Positions 7,090-15,808 of a stretch of DNA of 64,000 nt are shown here, piece after piece (within the stretch, counting starts at the first letter, position 1; every line of letters starts with the position of its first letter). Source of the DNA: an uncultured Synergistales bacterium. GTDB taxonomy: Bacteria > Synergistota > Synergistia > Synergistales > Aminobacteriaceae. Both the position numbers and the translations under genes were made by a program. The notes beneath the pieces are model-generated. The model saw only the letters and a program-made list of their open reading frames with translations. It had not been told where the DNA came from and made no database searches. The stretch is taken from NCBI GenBank assembly GCA_905235735.1, contig CAJOMU010000007.1, forward strand, positions 62,001-126,000, given 5' to 3'.

Positions 7090-9189
7090 ATGCTGAAGAA
7101 GATTATATGTGCCATTATTGCCGCATGCATGTTAGCGTTAAATCCGTTTTCAGGTGAGGCAGGAGTGATTCTTGTTCTCTCTGGAGGAGGAACGAAAGGC
7201 TTTGCACATCTGGGAGTTATTGAGACGCTTGAAGAACATGGTATACCCGTAATAGGAATTGTAGGGACGAGTATGGGCGCATTGATGGGAGCATTAAGGG
7301 CGAGCGGATATTCTACGAAGGACATGCACAGAATCATAAACGAACTTGACCTGCCTGCGCTGCTTAGTGAGAATACCGGGCCTATGTTTGTATTCACCGG
7401 TAATGACGTAAGGGCGAAGAAGAGTACGATACCTGCACTGACATACACGAAGAACGAAGGCAAGAAAGGCCCTAAAGGATTACTGGCGGGAGATAAGCTG
7501 TATATATATTTCTCACAGCTTATGAGAGAACGTAATATTTCAGAGACGGATTTCTATCATCTTCCGATACCATATGCGGCAGTAGCGACGGACATAAACA
7601 CTGGAGAAAAAATTGTGCTTAAGGAAGGAAATTTAGCCTCTGCGATGAGGGCATCAATGTCAATTCCGATGTTATTTGAGCCGTGGGTAATTGATAATCA
7701 CGTTCTTGTTGACGGCGGAATAGTCTCGAACTTACCCGTTTATACTGCGAAGGAATTATTTCCCGGAATGCCGATAGTAGCAGTTGATATTTCTGGTTCA
7801 TTGAACAACAATGTAGATTCATACATGTCAGTAATAGATCAATCACTGACTATCCTAATGAGAAAGACAACTGATGAAGAAGGAGCAGCGGCAGATATAT
7901 TGCTGAAGCCGGATGTAAAAGGTCTTGGAACGCTTGATACGGTAGACCCTGAGACGATAGTGAAGTTAGGACGGGATGCAGCGATTGAGAAGATTGCGGA
8001 GATAAAAGCGCTTTCAGATACTGGGCCTGCATTATTCACACTTGATGAAGAAAGATATTTGAGCAATATCGTAGGTGATATTGAAGTTCACGGATTACCG
8101 CCGAAAATATCGGATATGATTCACAAGCGGGCATTGCGCTGGGTAGGAAAGCCTGTAGATAAAAAAGCGATAGATGAAGCTCTCGATAAGCTGTCGAGTG
8201 CACAGGGGATTGATATGGCAGACTATCAGCTTGGCCGTACAGCATCTGGAGACATACTTGTGCGTATTGATGTCAGACAATCACCAGAACAGAGAATAGG
8301 TATATCAGGATACACAACGAATCTTCATTCGAACAGATGGCTATATCTCAAAGGAGAGATGAATGCTCTTCTGAGTGAATATGATTCATTGAGCGGAGTT
8401 GTGAAGATAGGAGAGCAATGGGGAATAGACCTTGTATATCAGACAGCACCACAGCCATTGCCCTCATGGCAGGTAACGTTATCTGCACAGAACTGGAAGC
8501 CCAGAGGGAAAGATGATACTGTAAGGGACTGGGACAGATATGCGGCAGGATTGAGCAGGCTATTCACGTTGGGAGATGTGAATCTCGGAGTAGGCTACGC
8601 GTATGAACACATAGACGGAGATGCACTATCAGATAAGGATGACACCGAATTTGCCGGGCCTACGTTCTTTGCGGAGTATGATACGTTGGATATGCCTTCA
8701 GACCCAACGAAAGGCCATGCATGGAGGGTAAATTTCTGGTGGCCGAATTTCGATCAGGTAATCTACAGATTGAATTACTTCAAGCCTCTTGAAGTTTCAG
8801 GTGCATGGAGGACGTATTTCCGTGCAGGATTTGCAGAAGGGGACATGAGCAAGAGAGGTCATGCGGTGTATCTGGGGGCAGCAGAAGAATTATATTCAAT
8901 TGCGAGCAGTCCGATTGAAGCTGAAAGAATGTTCTGGACGAATCTTGCAGTGAGAAAAATTCTGAATCGCACAGCAATGGGAGTAATAGCGGGTGAAGTA
9001 TTTGCGAGCTGGGGCTATGCGATGGATAAGGATTGGCACAAGGTAGATGCACCGTGGGAAGTTGGATTAGCGGTGAACTTTCCGAATAATATAGTTGATA
9101 TGAAGTTTGCGGTCATGTATGGATCAGAGGAATTGAAGACGGGATTCTTTATTGGTGTTCCAATATGGGATCATTATCCGTTGCCGTAA
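7090..9189 (+). CDS. Patatin-like phospholipase with POTRA and outer-membrane barrel (type Vd autotransporter)
   Basis: 699 aa. A signal peptide (residues 1-23) is followed by a patatin lipase: oxyanion motif SGGGTKG (31-37), nucleophile Ser in GTSMG (59-63) and the DGG of the Ser-Asp dyad in VDGGIVSN (about 214-221). After about residue 325 comes a POTRA-like segment (IEVHGLPPKISDMI), then a beta-rich C-terminal barrel of alternating aromatic strands that ends close to the C-terminus. This order is that of PlpD-type (type Vd) autotransporters, which present a phospholipase A at the cell surface. ATG follows AAGGAGGT. No export partner is needed or seen. Confidence 0.88.
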   Translation: MLKKIICAIIAACMLALNPFSGEAGVILVLSGGGTKGFAHLGVIETLEEHGIPVIGIVGTSMGALMGALRASGYSTKDMHRIINELDLPALLSENTGPMFVFTGNDVRAKKSTIPALTYTKNEGKKGPKGLLAGDKLYIYFSQLMRERNISETDFYHLPIPYAAVATDINTGEKIVLKEGNLASAMRASMSIPMLFEPWVIDNHVLVDGGIVSNLPVYTAKELFPGMPIVAVDISGSLNNNVDSYMSVIDQSLTILMRKTTDEEGAAADILLKPDVKGLGTLDTVDPETIVKLGRDAAIEKIAEIKALSDTGPALFTLDEERYLSNIVGDIEVHGLPPKISDMIHKRALRWVGKPVDKKAIDEALDKLSSAQGIDMADYQLGRTASGDILVRIDVRQSPEQRIGISGYTTNLHSNRWLYLKGEMNALLSEYDSLSGVVKIGEQWGIDLVYQTAPQPLPSWQVTLSAQNWKPRGKDDTVRDWDRYAAGLSRLFTLGDVNLGVGYAYEHIDGDALSDKDDTEFAGPTFFAEYDTLDMPSDPTKGHAWRVNFWWPNFDQVIYRLNYFKPLEVSGAWRTYFRAGFAEGDMSKRGHAVYLGAAEELYSIASSPIEAERMFWTNLAVRKILNRTAMGVIAGEVFASWGYAMDKDWHKVDAPWEVGLAVNFPNNIVDMKFAVMYGSEELKTGFFIGVPIWDHYPLP

Positions 9190-9217
9190 AAAAATTATTG
9201 TGAGGAGGTTATGTATT

Positions 9218-9484
9218 ATGACATTTACGAATGAAGAGCTGAAGATTCTTGAAGATGTTCCTGAATGCGAACGTCATACGTTGCTTCAATTTGCACATTT
9301 TCTTATCGTTTCTCAGCCGGAGCAGGAAAATGTTGAAACTGACAAACCAGTTAGACATGGCGAATGGGTTCAAGGAGAGATATGGATGTCGGAAGATTTT
9401 AATGCCCCTCTTGAGTTCGTATCCAGTGATGAGATTCGCGTATTAAATGTTATGCGTGAAACAAAGCAGGAGGCGGCTGTCTGA
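9218..9484 (+). CDS. Antitoxin candidate of a VapBC-like pair
   Basis: 88 aa, all-alpha/charged: TFTNEELKILEDVPECE at the start, and a tail EWVQGEIWMSEDFNAPLEF typical of DUF2281-like VapB relatives that wrap around a PIN toxin. The ATG at 9218 lies 9 nt after GGAGG; the frame extends upstream into the patatin gene but has no site there. The stop overlaps the toxin ATG by one base (TGATG), the usual antitoxin-toxin coupling. The family assignment is from context and tail shape rather than a clear DNA-binding motif. Confidence 0.65.
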   Translation: MTFTNEELKILEDVPECERHTLLQFAHFLIVSQPEQENVETDKPVRHGEWVQGEIWMSEDFNAPLEFVSSDEIRVLNVMRETKQEAAV

Positions 9485-9864
9485 TGTACATGATGGATAC
9501 GTGTGCTTTTCTATGGTACATAGAGACCAGCAGAAGACTTCCGGTAGCATTGAGGGAACTTATTGATAACAGCAAAGATATGTTCATTAGTCAGGTAACA
9601 TTATGGGAAATTGCTATAAAGCAGACTGTGAGAAAAATTGACCTGGACATGAATATCTATGAGCTTGAGAAACGATGCAGTGAAAACAGGATAACAATAC
9701 TTCCGATAGAGACAGCGTATTTCGAGAGAATAAAACAGCTTCCGTTGATTCATAGAGACCCTTTTGATCGTATGATAATAGCTACAGCAATTGAGAAAAA
9801 ACTTACGCTCTTAACTTGCGATTCAAATATCATGAAATACGAAGAAGTCAAAACGTTATGGTAA
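9484..9864 (+). CDS. vapC: PIN-domain ribonuclease toxin (VapC-like)
   Basis: 126 aa. PIN-domain acidic residues are visible: MMDTCAFLWY (first Asp), SQVTLWEIAIK (Glu), RDPFDRMIIATAIE (Asp pair) and LLTCDSNI (last Asp). The DTCAFLWY and DPFDRMIIA blocks are typical of the Sll0205-like PIN group, which cleave tRNA or rRNA in the cytoplasm. It is translated with the upstream antitoxin. The pair sits between two housekeeping genes with no mobile-element remnants. Confidence 0.9.
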   Translation: MYMMDTCAFLWYIETSRRLPVALRELIDNSKDMFISQVTLWEIAIKQTVRKIDLDMNIYELEKRCSENRITILPIETAYFERIKQLPLIHRDPFDRMIIATAIEKKLTLLTCDSNIMKYEEVKTLW

Positions 9865-9887
9865 ATCCATAAAGGAGGAAAAAAATT

Positions 9888-11324
9888 TTGGCAAGAAATA
9901 TAACACCGAAAGAAGAAAATTATTCACAATGGTATCTCGATGTAATCAAAGCAGCTGAACTCGCTGACTATGCACCCATTCGCGGCTGTATGGTCATCCG
10001 TCCGACAGGTTATGCAATATGGGAAAATATTCAGGCTAAACTCGATGCTGAATTCAAGAAGACAGGACACGTAAACGCATATTTCCCCTTATTGATTCCG
10101 AACTCATTCCTTCAGAAGGAAGCTGAACACGTTGAAGGTTTCGCTCCTGAGTGCGCAATGGTAACTCATGCAGGAGGCGAAGAACTCGAAGAACCTTTTG
10201 CAGTACGTCCGACATCAGAGACAGTGATAGGTTCAATGTACGCAAAATGGATTCAATCATGGCGAGACTTACCCGTACTAATCAACCAATGGTGCAATGT
10301 TATGCGATGGGAGAAGAGGCCGCGTTTGTTCCTGAGAACATCGGAATTCCTATGGCAGGAAGGACACACTGCACATGCATCATCAGAAGAAGCACGTGAA
10401 GAGACACTAAGAATGCTTGAAGTATACCGTAGAACATTTGAAGATGAATTAGCACTGCCGGTTATCGCAGGTGAAAAGACAGCAGGTGAGAGATTTCCAG
10501 GTGCAATAGACACATATACATGTGAGGCAATGATGAGCGACACGAAAGCACTTCAGGCAGGAACAAGTCATTTTCTTGGCCAGAATTTCGCGAAGGCATT
10601 CGAGATTCAGTATCAGGATAAAGACGGCGAACTTCAATATTGCTGGACGACAAGCTGGGGAGTTTCAACGCGTTCAATAGGTGCGTTAATCATGGTTCAC
10701 TCTGACAATGACGGTTTAGTCCTTCCTCCGAGAATTGCTCCCGTTAAGGCAGTCATTCTCCCAATATCAAAAGATGAAAGCGTTGCTGAACATGATATAT
10801 TCCCTAAGGCTAAAGAACTTGCAGGAAAACTTGATGCTGAACTCGGCGGAATGTTTGTGAAGGTTGATGATAACTTCCATATGAGACCAGGTGATAGATT
10901 CTTCATGCATTTGCAGAAGGGAATTCCTCTGAGGCTTGAACTCGGTGAAAAGGATATTGCAGCAGGAACAGTGAGACTTGTACGAAGGGATACAGGAGCA
11001 AAGACTGATGTTAAGACCGAGAATGTGATTCCTGAAGTGAAAAAAATACTCGATGACATTCAGAAGAATCTGTATATACGTGCAAAGGATTTCAGAGAGG
11101 CAAATACATATGATGCTAAGAGTTATGATGAGCTGAAAGAGATTATTGATTCAAAGGGAGGATTCGTTAGAGCATATTTCGCTGGAACTCCTGAAGATGA
11201 AGTGAGAATACGCGAGGAAACCGGCGCAACTCCGAGATGTATTCTGCCTAACACAGGAACAGGTACGTGTATCATAACAGGCAGGGATAACGGAAGGCTC
11301 ACGGTATTTGCGAAGGCGTATTGA
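9888..11324 (+). CDS. proS: Prolyl-tRNA synthetase (archaeal/eukaryal-type, type 3)
   Basis: 478 aa, the short form lacking the bacterial editing insertion. Class II motif 2 is in QWCNVMRWEKRPRLFLRTSEFLWQ-like blocks (about residues 134-160), motif 3 in the TTSWGVSTRSIGALIM region, with a C-terminal anticodon-binding domain and a Zn-like tail ending KAY. The TTG start follows AAAGGAGGAAAAAAAT. Many anaerobes carry this type instead of the long bacterial ProS. comB and larC follow with little or no spacing, so the three are probably cotranscribed. Confidence 0.95.
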   Translation: MARNITPKEENYSQWYLDVIKAAELADYAPIRGCMVIRPTGYAIWENIQAKLDAEFKKTGHVNAYFPLLIPNSFLQKEAEHVEGFAPECAMVTHAGGEELEEPFAVRPTSETVIGSMYAKWIQSWRDLPVLINQWCNVMRWEKRPRLFLRTSEFLWQEGHTAHASSEEAREETLRMLEVYRRTFEDELALPVIAGEKTAGERFPGAIDTYTCEAMMSDTKALQAGTSHFLGQNFAKAFEIQYQDKDGELQYCWTTSWGVSTRSIGALIMVHSDNDGLVLPPRIAPVKAVILPISKDESVAEHDIFPKAKELAGKLDAELGGMFVKVDDNFHMRPGDRFFMHLQKGIPLRLELGEKDIAAGTVRLVRRDTGAKTDVKTENVIPEVKKILDDIQKNLYIRAKDFREANTYDAKSYDELKEIIDSKGGFVRAYFAGTPEDEVRIREETGATPRCILPNTGTGTCIITGRDNGRLTVFAKAY

Positions 11325-11327
11325 TTC

Positions 11328-12233
11328 ATGTCAGGCATATTTGAAGCTGATGTTGTGTTCTCTTGTGGCGAGGATAAATATTTACCCGTTGCTGATGTCT
11401 GGATAGTCATTGATGTACTTCGTGCCACAACCGTAATGACCAGATGGTTTGAGCTTGGCGGAACTGAATTATATCCCGTAAGAACTCCTGATGAAGCAAA
11501 GAAACTTGTGCTTGAACTCAGAGAGCGAGGTTCATCGCCGTTATTGATGGGTGAGGTGAATGGCATTCCTCCTGAAGGATTCGATTTCGGAAATTCCCCG
11601 TTGGAACTGAACTATGAGCTAATCCAGAATCATTATTGCGGTGTAATGTCCACAACTAACGGAACTGTTGCTTTGCTTGAAGCCGCATCATCAGGAAGTC
11701 CAGTTCTTGCCGCAAGCCTGAGAAACGCATCATCAGTATTAGATTACGCACTCAAAATCGGGAATCGAATCGGACTGTTATGTTCAGGACGTAAGCGAAG
11801 ACCTTCATGGGAGGATACGTTATGTGCAGGTTCAATCATTGAGGAGCTTTCATCACATGGAGAGACACTCATGACTGACAGCGCAAAGATTGCATTATCG
11901 TTATGGCAGAACAGAAGCGATGACCTTCATGAATACGTAAGGAAATCAGAACATGCACTGTATCTTGAACATATCGGTTACGGTGAAGATATTGCGTTCT
12001 GCTGTGAGTATAACGCATCTTCAGTTGTTCCCATGCTGACGAGCGACAAGAAAGAACATACGATACTGCGAAGTGTATCAGGAAGTGCAAGACCATATCC
12101 AAAAGCACAGGAGGCCATGAAGAAACTTGAATCTTCAGAGCCTCCGAAGAAAGCAGACCCGTTTGAAGAGTTGCTATCATATACGCATAAACCCTCGCAG
12201 TATTTCTTTATTAGAAAGAAGGAGTCAAAATGA
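11328..12233 (+). CDS. comB: 2-phosphosulfolactate phosphatase family protein (ComB-like)
   Basis: 301 aa. WIVIDVLRATTVM (about residues 25-37), MGEVNGIPPEGFDFGNSP and STTNGT are signature blocks of ComB, a Mg-dependent phosphatase known from methanogen coenzyme M synthesis and present, with unknown function, in many bacteria. The last ~50 residues (KKADPFEELLSYTHKPSQ) look like an added tail. The gene starts 3 nt after proS and overlaps larC by 4 nt. Coenzyme M synthesis is not implied by anything else here, so the bacterial role stays open. Confidence 0.85.
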   Translation: MSGIFEADVVFSCGEDKYLPVADVWIVIDVLRATTVMTRWFELGGTELYPVRTPDEAKKLVLELRERGSSPLLMGEVNGIPPEGFDFGNSPLELNYELIQNHYCGVMSTTNGTVALLEAASSGSPVLAASLRNASSVLDYALKIGNRIGLLCSGRKRRPSWEDTLCAGSIIEELSSHGETLMTDSAKIALSLWQNRSDDLHEYVRKSEHALYLEHIGYGEDIAFCCEYNASSVVPMLTSDKKEHTILRSVSGSARPYPKAQEAMKKLESSEPPKKADPFEELLSYTHKPSQYFFIRKKESK

Positions 12234-13435
12234 AAACTTTATATCTCGATTGCTTTGCAGGCATCGCAGGTGATATGTTCATCGGTGCATTATTGAATCT
12301 AGTCCCGTCTCCTGCAATTTTAACCGAAGGCATAAGGAAGATAAAAGCACTTGAACCTGAAGAATACGAACTCATAATCGAACATGCGACTAAAAATGGC
12401 ATAGCAGGAATCAATTTCGATGTGAAACTGAAGCATCATGAACATCATCACGAACACGAACACGAACATCATCACAGGCATTTATCCGACATTGAAGCAA
12501 TGATATTCTCAAGTGATCTATCTGAACGTGTCAAACGTGATTCGATTCGTGCATTCTCGATTCTTGCTGAGGCAGAAGCTCATGTACACGGAACTACAAC
12601 CGACGAGATTCATTTTCATGAAGTCGGAGCTGTTGATTCGATTATCGATATTGTAGGTGCATTTATCTTAATGGAAGCCTTGAACTGGCCGCGAGTATTA
12701 TGTTCACCCGTGAATGTGGGTTCTGGAACAGTTGAATGTGCACACGGAATTTTACCCGTACCTGCTCCAGCGACAGAGTATTTGCTGCATGGACTGCCGG
12801 TTTTCTCATCAGGTTCACCAATGGAACGAACAACTCCAACGGGTGCATTGCTGGTGAAGATTCTCGCAGATGGATTCTGTTCACTTCCTGCCGGTCGAAT
12901 CATTGCGTCAGGTTATGGTCTCGGCAATCACGAATCAGAAGACATGCCGAATGTATTGCGTGCATTAATGATTGAATCAGGAAATGATAATCTTGATGGC
13001 CTTGTTCATGAGAAGATAGCTCAGATTGAATGCAACATCGACGACATGAACCCGCAGGATTATGAACCAGTGATTGAGAAGCTATTTGCGGGTCATGCAT
13101 TAGACGTGTGGACGGAGAACATATACATGAAGAAGTCGAGGCCGGGAATAAAACTATGCTGCCTGAATAAACCAGAAGACACAATCAAATTTTCGCGCAT
13201 AATTCTTGAGCATACAACTTCGCAGGGAGTGAGAGTGAAGGAGTATGACCGTTTCAGGCTGAACTGGAAGATTGAGAGCGTTAATACGTCATTAGGAGAT
13301 GTTCATGTGAAGACTACGACATTGAATGATGAGATACTCAGACGAATTCCCGAATATGAAGACGTGAAATTGATTGCAGATAAGCATGGAATATCAATGC
13401 GTGAAGCACGAAGAATGATATTGCGGGAGATATAA
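12230..13435 (+). CDS. larC: Nickel insertion protein LarC
   Basis: 401 aa. It begins LYLDCFAGIAGDMFIGALL, the LarC signature, and has a histidine-rich metal-binding loop (about residues 65-83), FHEVGAVDSIIDIVG and the TPTGALLV block. LarC uses CTP to metallate the thiocarboxylated pincer precursor and form the nickel-pincer nucleotide. In some lactobacilli larC needs programmed frameshifting; here it is one continuous frame. Start overlaps comB (ATGA). LarE is at 2908. Confidence 0.93.
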   Translation: MKTLYLDCFAGIAGDMFIGALLNLVPSPAILTEGIRKIKALEPEEYELIIEHATKNGIAGINFDVKLKHHEHHHEHEHEHHHRHLSDIEAMIFSSDLSERVKRDSIRAFSILAEAEAHVHGTTTDEIHFHEVGAVDSIIDIVGAFILMEALNWPRVLCSPVNVGSGTVECAHGILPVPAPATEYLLHGLPVFSSGSPMERTTPTGALLVKILADGFCSLPAGRIIASGYGLGNHESEDMPNVLRALMIESGNDNLDGLVHEKIAQIECNIDDMNPQDYEPVIEKLFAGHALDVWTENIYMKKSRPGIKLCCLNKPEDTIKFSRIILEHTTSQGVRVKEYDRFRLNWKIESVNTSLGDVHVKTTTLNDEILRRIPEYEDVKLIADKHGISMREARRMILREI

Positions 13436-13450
13436 CACTGAGAATATTAG

Positions 13451-13485
13451 TCCTCTTGCCTTAATGGTGAGAGGATTTATTTTTA
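13451..13485 (+). terminator. Terminator of the proS-comB-larC operon
   Basis: TCCTCTTGCC and GGTGAGAGGA pair (10 bp with G-U) around a 5-nt loop, followed by TTTATTTTTATT. Confidence 0.8.
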
Positions 13486-13528
13486 TTCATATAAACTTGT
13501 CTTCAAAAAGGAAAAGGAGTCGCTATGA

Positions 13529-13989
13529 ATGAACATAGGTGAAGAATTTTACTGCTCAAGATATATGCGTAAGATTGAAGACGAAGATGATATTTGTCCT
13601 CGTTGCGGTTATGACCCTTATCACGAGACAGAACAACATATGCTCGAAGAAGGTACATTGCTTCATGAGAGAAGATACCAGATATGTGATGATGTAGATG
13701 AATCAGCACGCATTCAGATTAAGGAGATATGTGATAAAGAATCGTTTTCGGATTCAAAGATTCGAATAATGCCCGATGTCCATGCAGGTAAAGGCTGCAC
13801 AATCGGAACGACAATAATCTGCACAGGCAAAGGTAATCCCGAATGGAATTATTCAGCCCCTCATGGAGCAGGAAGAATACTGAAGCGATTCTGAAGTACA
13901 TAGGAGCAAGTGTTGATGTGATAAGTCAGATAAAGCCAGTGTATAATTTCAAGGCATCAAACAAGAAACAGAAAGAGAGTACGAGTTAA
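13529..13989 (+). pseudogene. Decayed chimera: kinase-type zinc-ribbon head joined to RtcB fragments
   Basis: The first ~50 codons (KIEDEDDICPRCGYDP, then LEEGTLLHERRYQI) match the zinc-ribbon/linker head placed before Ser/Thr kinase domains in many bacteria, but the first knuckle reads CSRYM, losing one Cys. The frame then enters RtcB RNA-ligase sequence (DSKIRIMPDVHAGKGCTIGTT), jumps directly to the RtcB C-terminal region (YSAPHGAGRI), and stops at 13894. A shifted frame continues the RtcB tail (SVDVISQIKPVYNFKAS) to TAA at 13987-13989. The kinase domain, most of RtcB and one reading-frame base are gone. A ribosome site is still visible (AAAGGAG). Confidence 0.75.
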
Positions 13990-14014
13990 AGACTTATCGG
14001 AGGAAAACGCATCA

Positions 14015-15808
14015 ATGAGCAGGATCATAGGAATAGATTTAGGTACGACTAACAGCCTCGCTTCATACTGGGACGGAAGTAAAAGCGTGTTAATCCAGAA
14101 TCGCTTCGGTGAATATCTAACGCCCAGTGCAGTCGGAATAGCTTCAGACGGAAGCATAATCATAGGCAAAACTGCGAAGGAACGTCAACTAACCGAATCA
14201 GGGACATGCGTAACGAACTTCAAAAGGGGAATGGGAACAGCGAGACAATATACGTTAGGCGACAAAAATTTTACGGCAGAAGAATTATCAGCTCTTGTGC
14301 TCAAATCACTTCGGGAAGATGCAGAACGATTCTTAGGCGAAAAAATTGAAGAAGCTGTTGTAAGTGTACCTGCATACTTCGCTGATAAAGCCCGCAAAGC
14401 AACACGAAGAGCTGGACTTCTCGCCGGTCTTAAAGTTGAACGCATAGTGAATGAACCATCAGCGGCAGTACTGGCATTCAGACAGACACACGGAGATTCG
14501 GACGGAAAGATTCTAGTGTTCGATTTCGGCGGAGGAACTCTCGATGTATCACTCTCTGACTGCTTTGAAAACGTCGTAGAGATAACAGCAGTGAGCGGAG
14601 ATAATCGTCTTGGAGGAACAGACTTCGACATGACGCTCGCTAAGAAATACTGCGAGAACTTCGGCATGCCATTTGAAGCACAGGCACCGCAGATACAGGC
14701 ATTCATTCTGAGAGCAGCCGAACGTGCAAAGAGAGTTCTGACTGTATCAGACTGGGCAGAGATGATAGCAGATTGCGAAGGCTTCAAAGAGGGCATGAGG
14801 ATAACACGAAAAGATTTTATTAGAATGAACATGAATAACTTCGAAAGAATCGGAAGACCTGTGAAGCGTGTATTGCAGGACGGAAAGATAAAACCTTCTG
14901 ATTTAAGCGGAGTTGTACTTGTCGGAGGAAGCTGCAAGATGCAGGTTGTTCAGGAATATGTGCGTTTTCTGCTGAAAGGTACGAAGGTTGAGGCGTTTCA
15001 TCCTGACACAATGGTAGCTTTAGGTGTTGGAGCATATGCCGGAATGAAGGAACGCAATATCACTTCTGAAGATTTGATTCTAACGGATATATGCCCGTTC
15101 TCACTTGGAACTGATGTTATCAATATGTCAGATCATGATAACCCTTTGATGAACGTGATAATTCCAAGAAACAGCGCACTCCCTACAAGCCGCGAATCAA
15201 TTTATGTAACTTCGCATGATAATCAGAAGGTGATGAATTTCGGAATATATCAGGGAGAAGATATATATTCAAAGAATAACATTAAGCTGGAAGAATTCGA
15301 GTTTGCAGTTCCTCCGAGACCAGCAGGTGAAGAGAAGGTAAAACTGAGATTCACATACGATATTAACGGAATATTGCTCGTTGATGCAGTGTTATTATCG
15401 CGCAATGAAGAACGTCATCTAGTTCTTGGTGCTGATGATGACAGCGAGTATACGAAGAAGCAGATTGAGAAGCTGAAAGAATTGCGAAGTGCACCATGGG
15501 AGGCCGAAGAGAACAAATTCCTTCAGGCATATGCAGAACGTGTTTACCAGCAGCTGAATGATGATTATGCGAAGGAAAGACTATCAGGTCAGCTTCTTGC
15601 ATTCACTGGAGCAATGAAGACACAGCAGGATGTTTATGAGATTCAGAAAGAGGGCAAAGCATTAACGGCACTGCTTAAATCTCTTGAACGTGAATATCTT
15701 TCAGAGTATGAGATTCATGATAAGTACATTGATGAATTTCTCGACTGGTATGAAGAACGAGACATTGATGAAGATGAAGAAGATTCGCAGGGATGGAATC
15801 CAAAATGA
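14015..15808 (+). CDS. hscC: Hsp70-family chaperone, HscC-like
   Basis: 597 aa. Actin-fold nucleotide motifs: GIDLGTTNSLASYW (phosphate 1, residues 6-19), VFDFGGGTLDVS (phosphate 2), VLVGGSCKMQVVQ (adenosine) and NEPSAAVLAF. The peptide-binding domain is present but the C-terminal lid is short and acidic, as in HscC rather than DnaK (no EEVD-like end). HscC proteins work with unusual J-like partners; here the next gene encodes such a protein and overlaps this stop. ATG follows ATCGGAGGAAAACGC. Confidence 0.85.
   Translation: MSRIIGIDLGTTNSLASYWDGSKSVLIQNRFGEYLTPSAVGIASDGSIIIGKTAKERQLTESGTCVTNFKRGMGTARQYTLGDKNFTAEELSALVLKSLREDAERFLGEKIEEAVVSVPAYFADKARKATRRAGLLAGLKVERIVNEPSAAVLAFRQTHGDSDGKILVFDFGGGTLDVSLSDCFENVVEITAVSGDNRLGGTDFDMTLAKKYCENFGMPFEAQAPQIQAFILRAAERAKRVLTVSDWAEMIADCEGFKEGMRITRKDFIRMNMNNFERIGRPVKRVLQDGKIKPSDLSGVVLVGGSCKMQVVQEYVRFLLKGTKVEAFHPDTMVALGVGAYAGMKERNITSEDLILTDICPFSLGTDVINMSDHDNPLMNVIIPRNSALPTSRESIYVTSHDNQKVMNFGIYQGEDIYSKNNIKLEEFEFAVPPRPAGEEKVKLRFTYDINGILLVDAVLLSRNEERHLVLGADDDSEYTKKQIEKLKELRSAPWEAEENKFLQAYAERVYQQLNDDYAKERLSGQLLAFTGAMKTQQDVYEIQKEGKALTALLKSLEREYLSEYEIHDKYIDEFLDWYEERDIDEDEEDSQGWNPK

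Noticed and set aside
12230-13435. Programmed frameshift in larC as in some lactobacilli
   Set aside because: The gene is a single uninterrupted 401-codon frame.
14185-14937. 250-aa minus-strand ORF
   Set aside because: Ser/Thr-rich shadow of the Hsp70 gene; no family resemblance.
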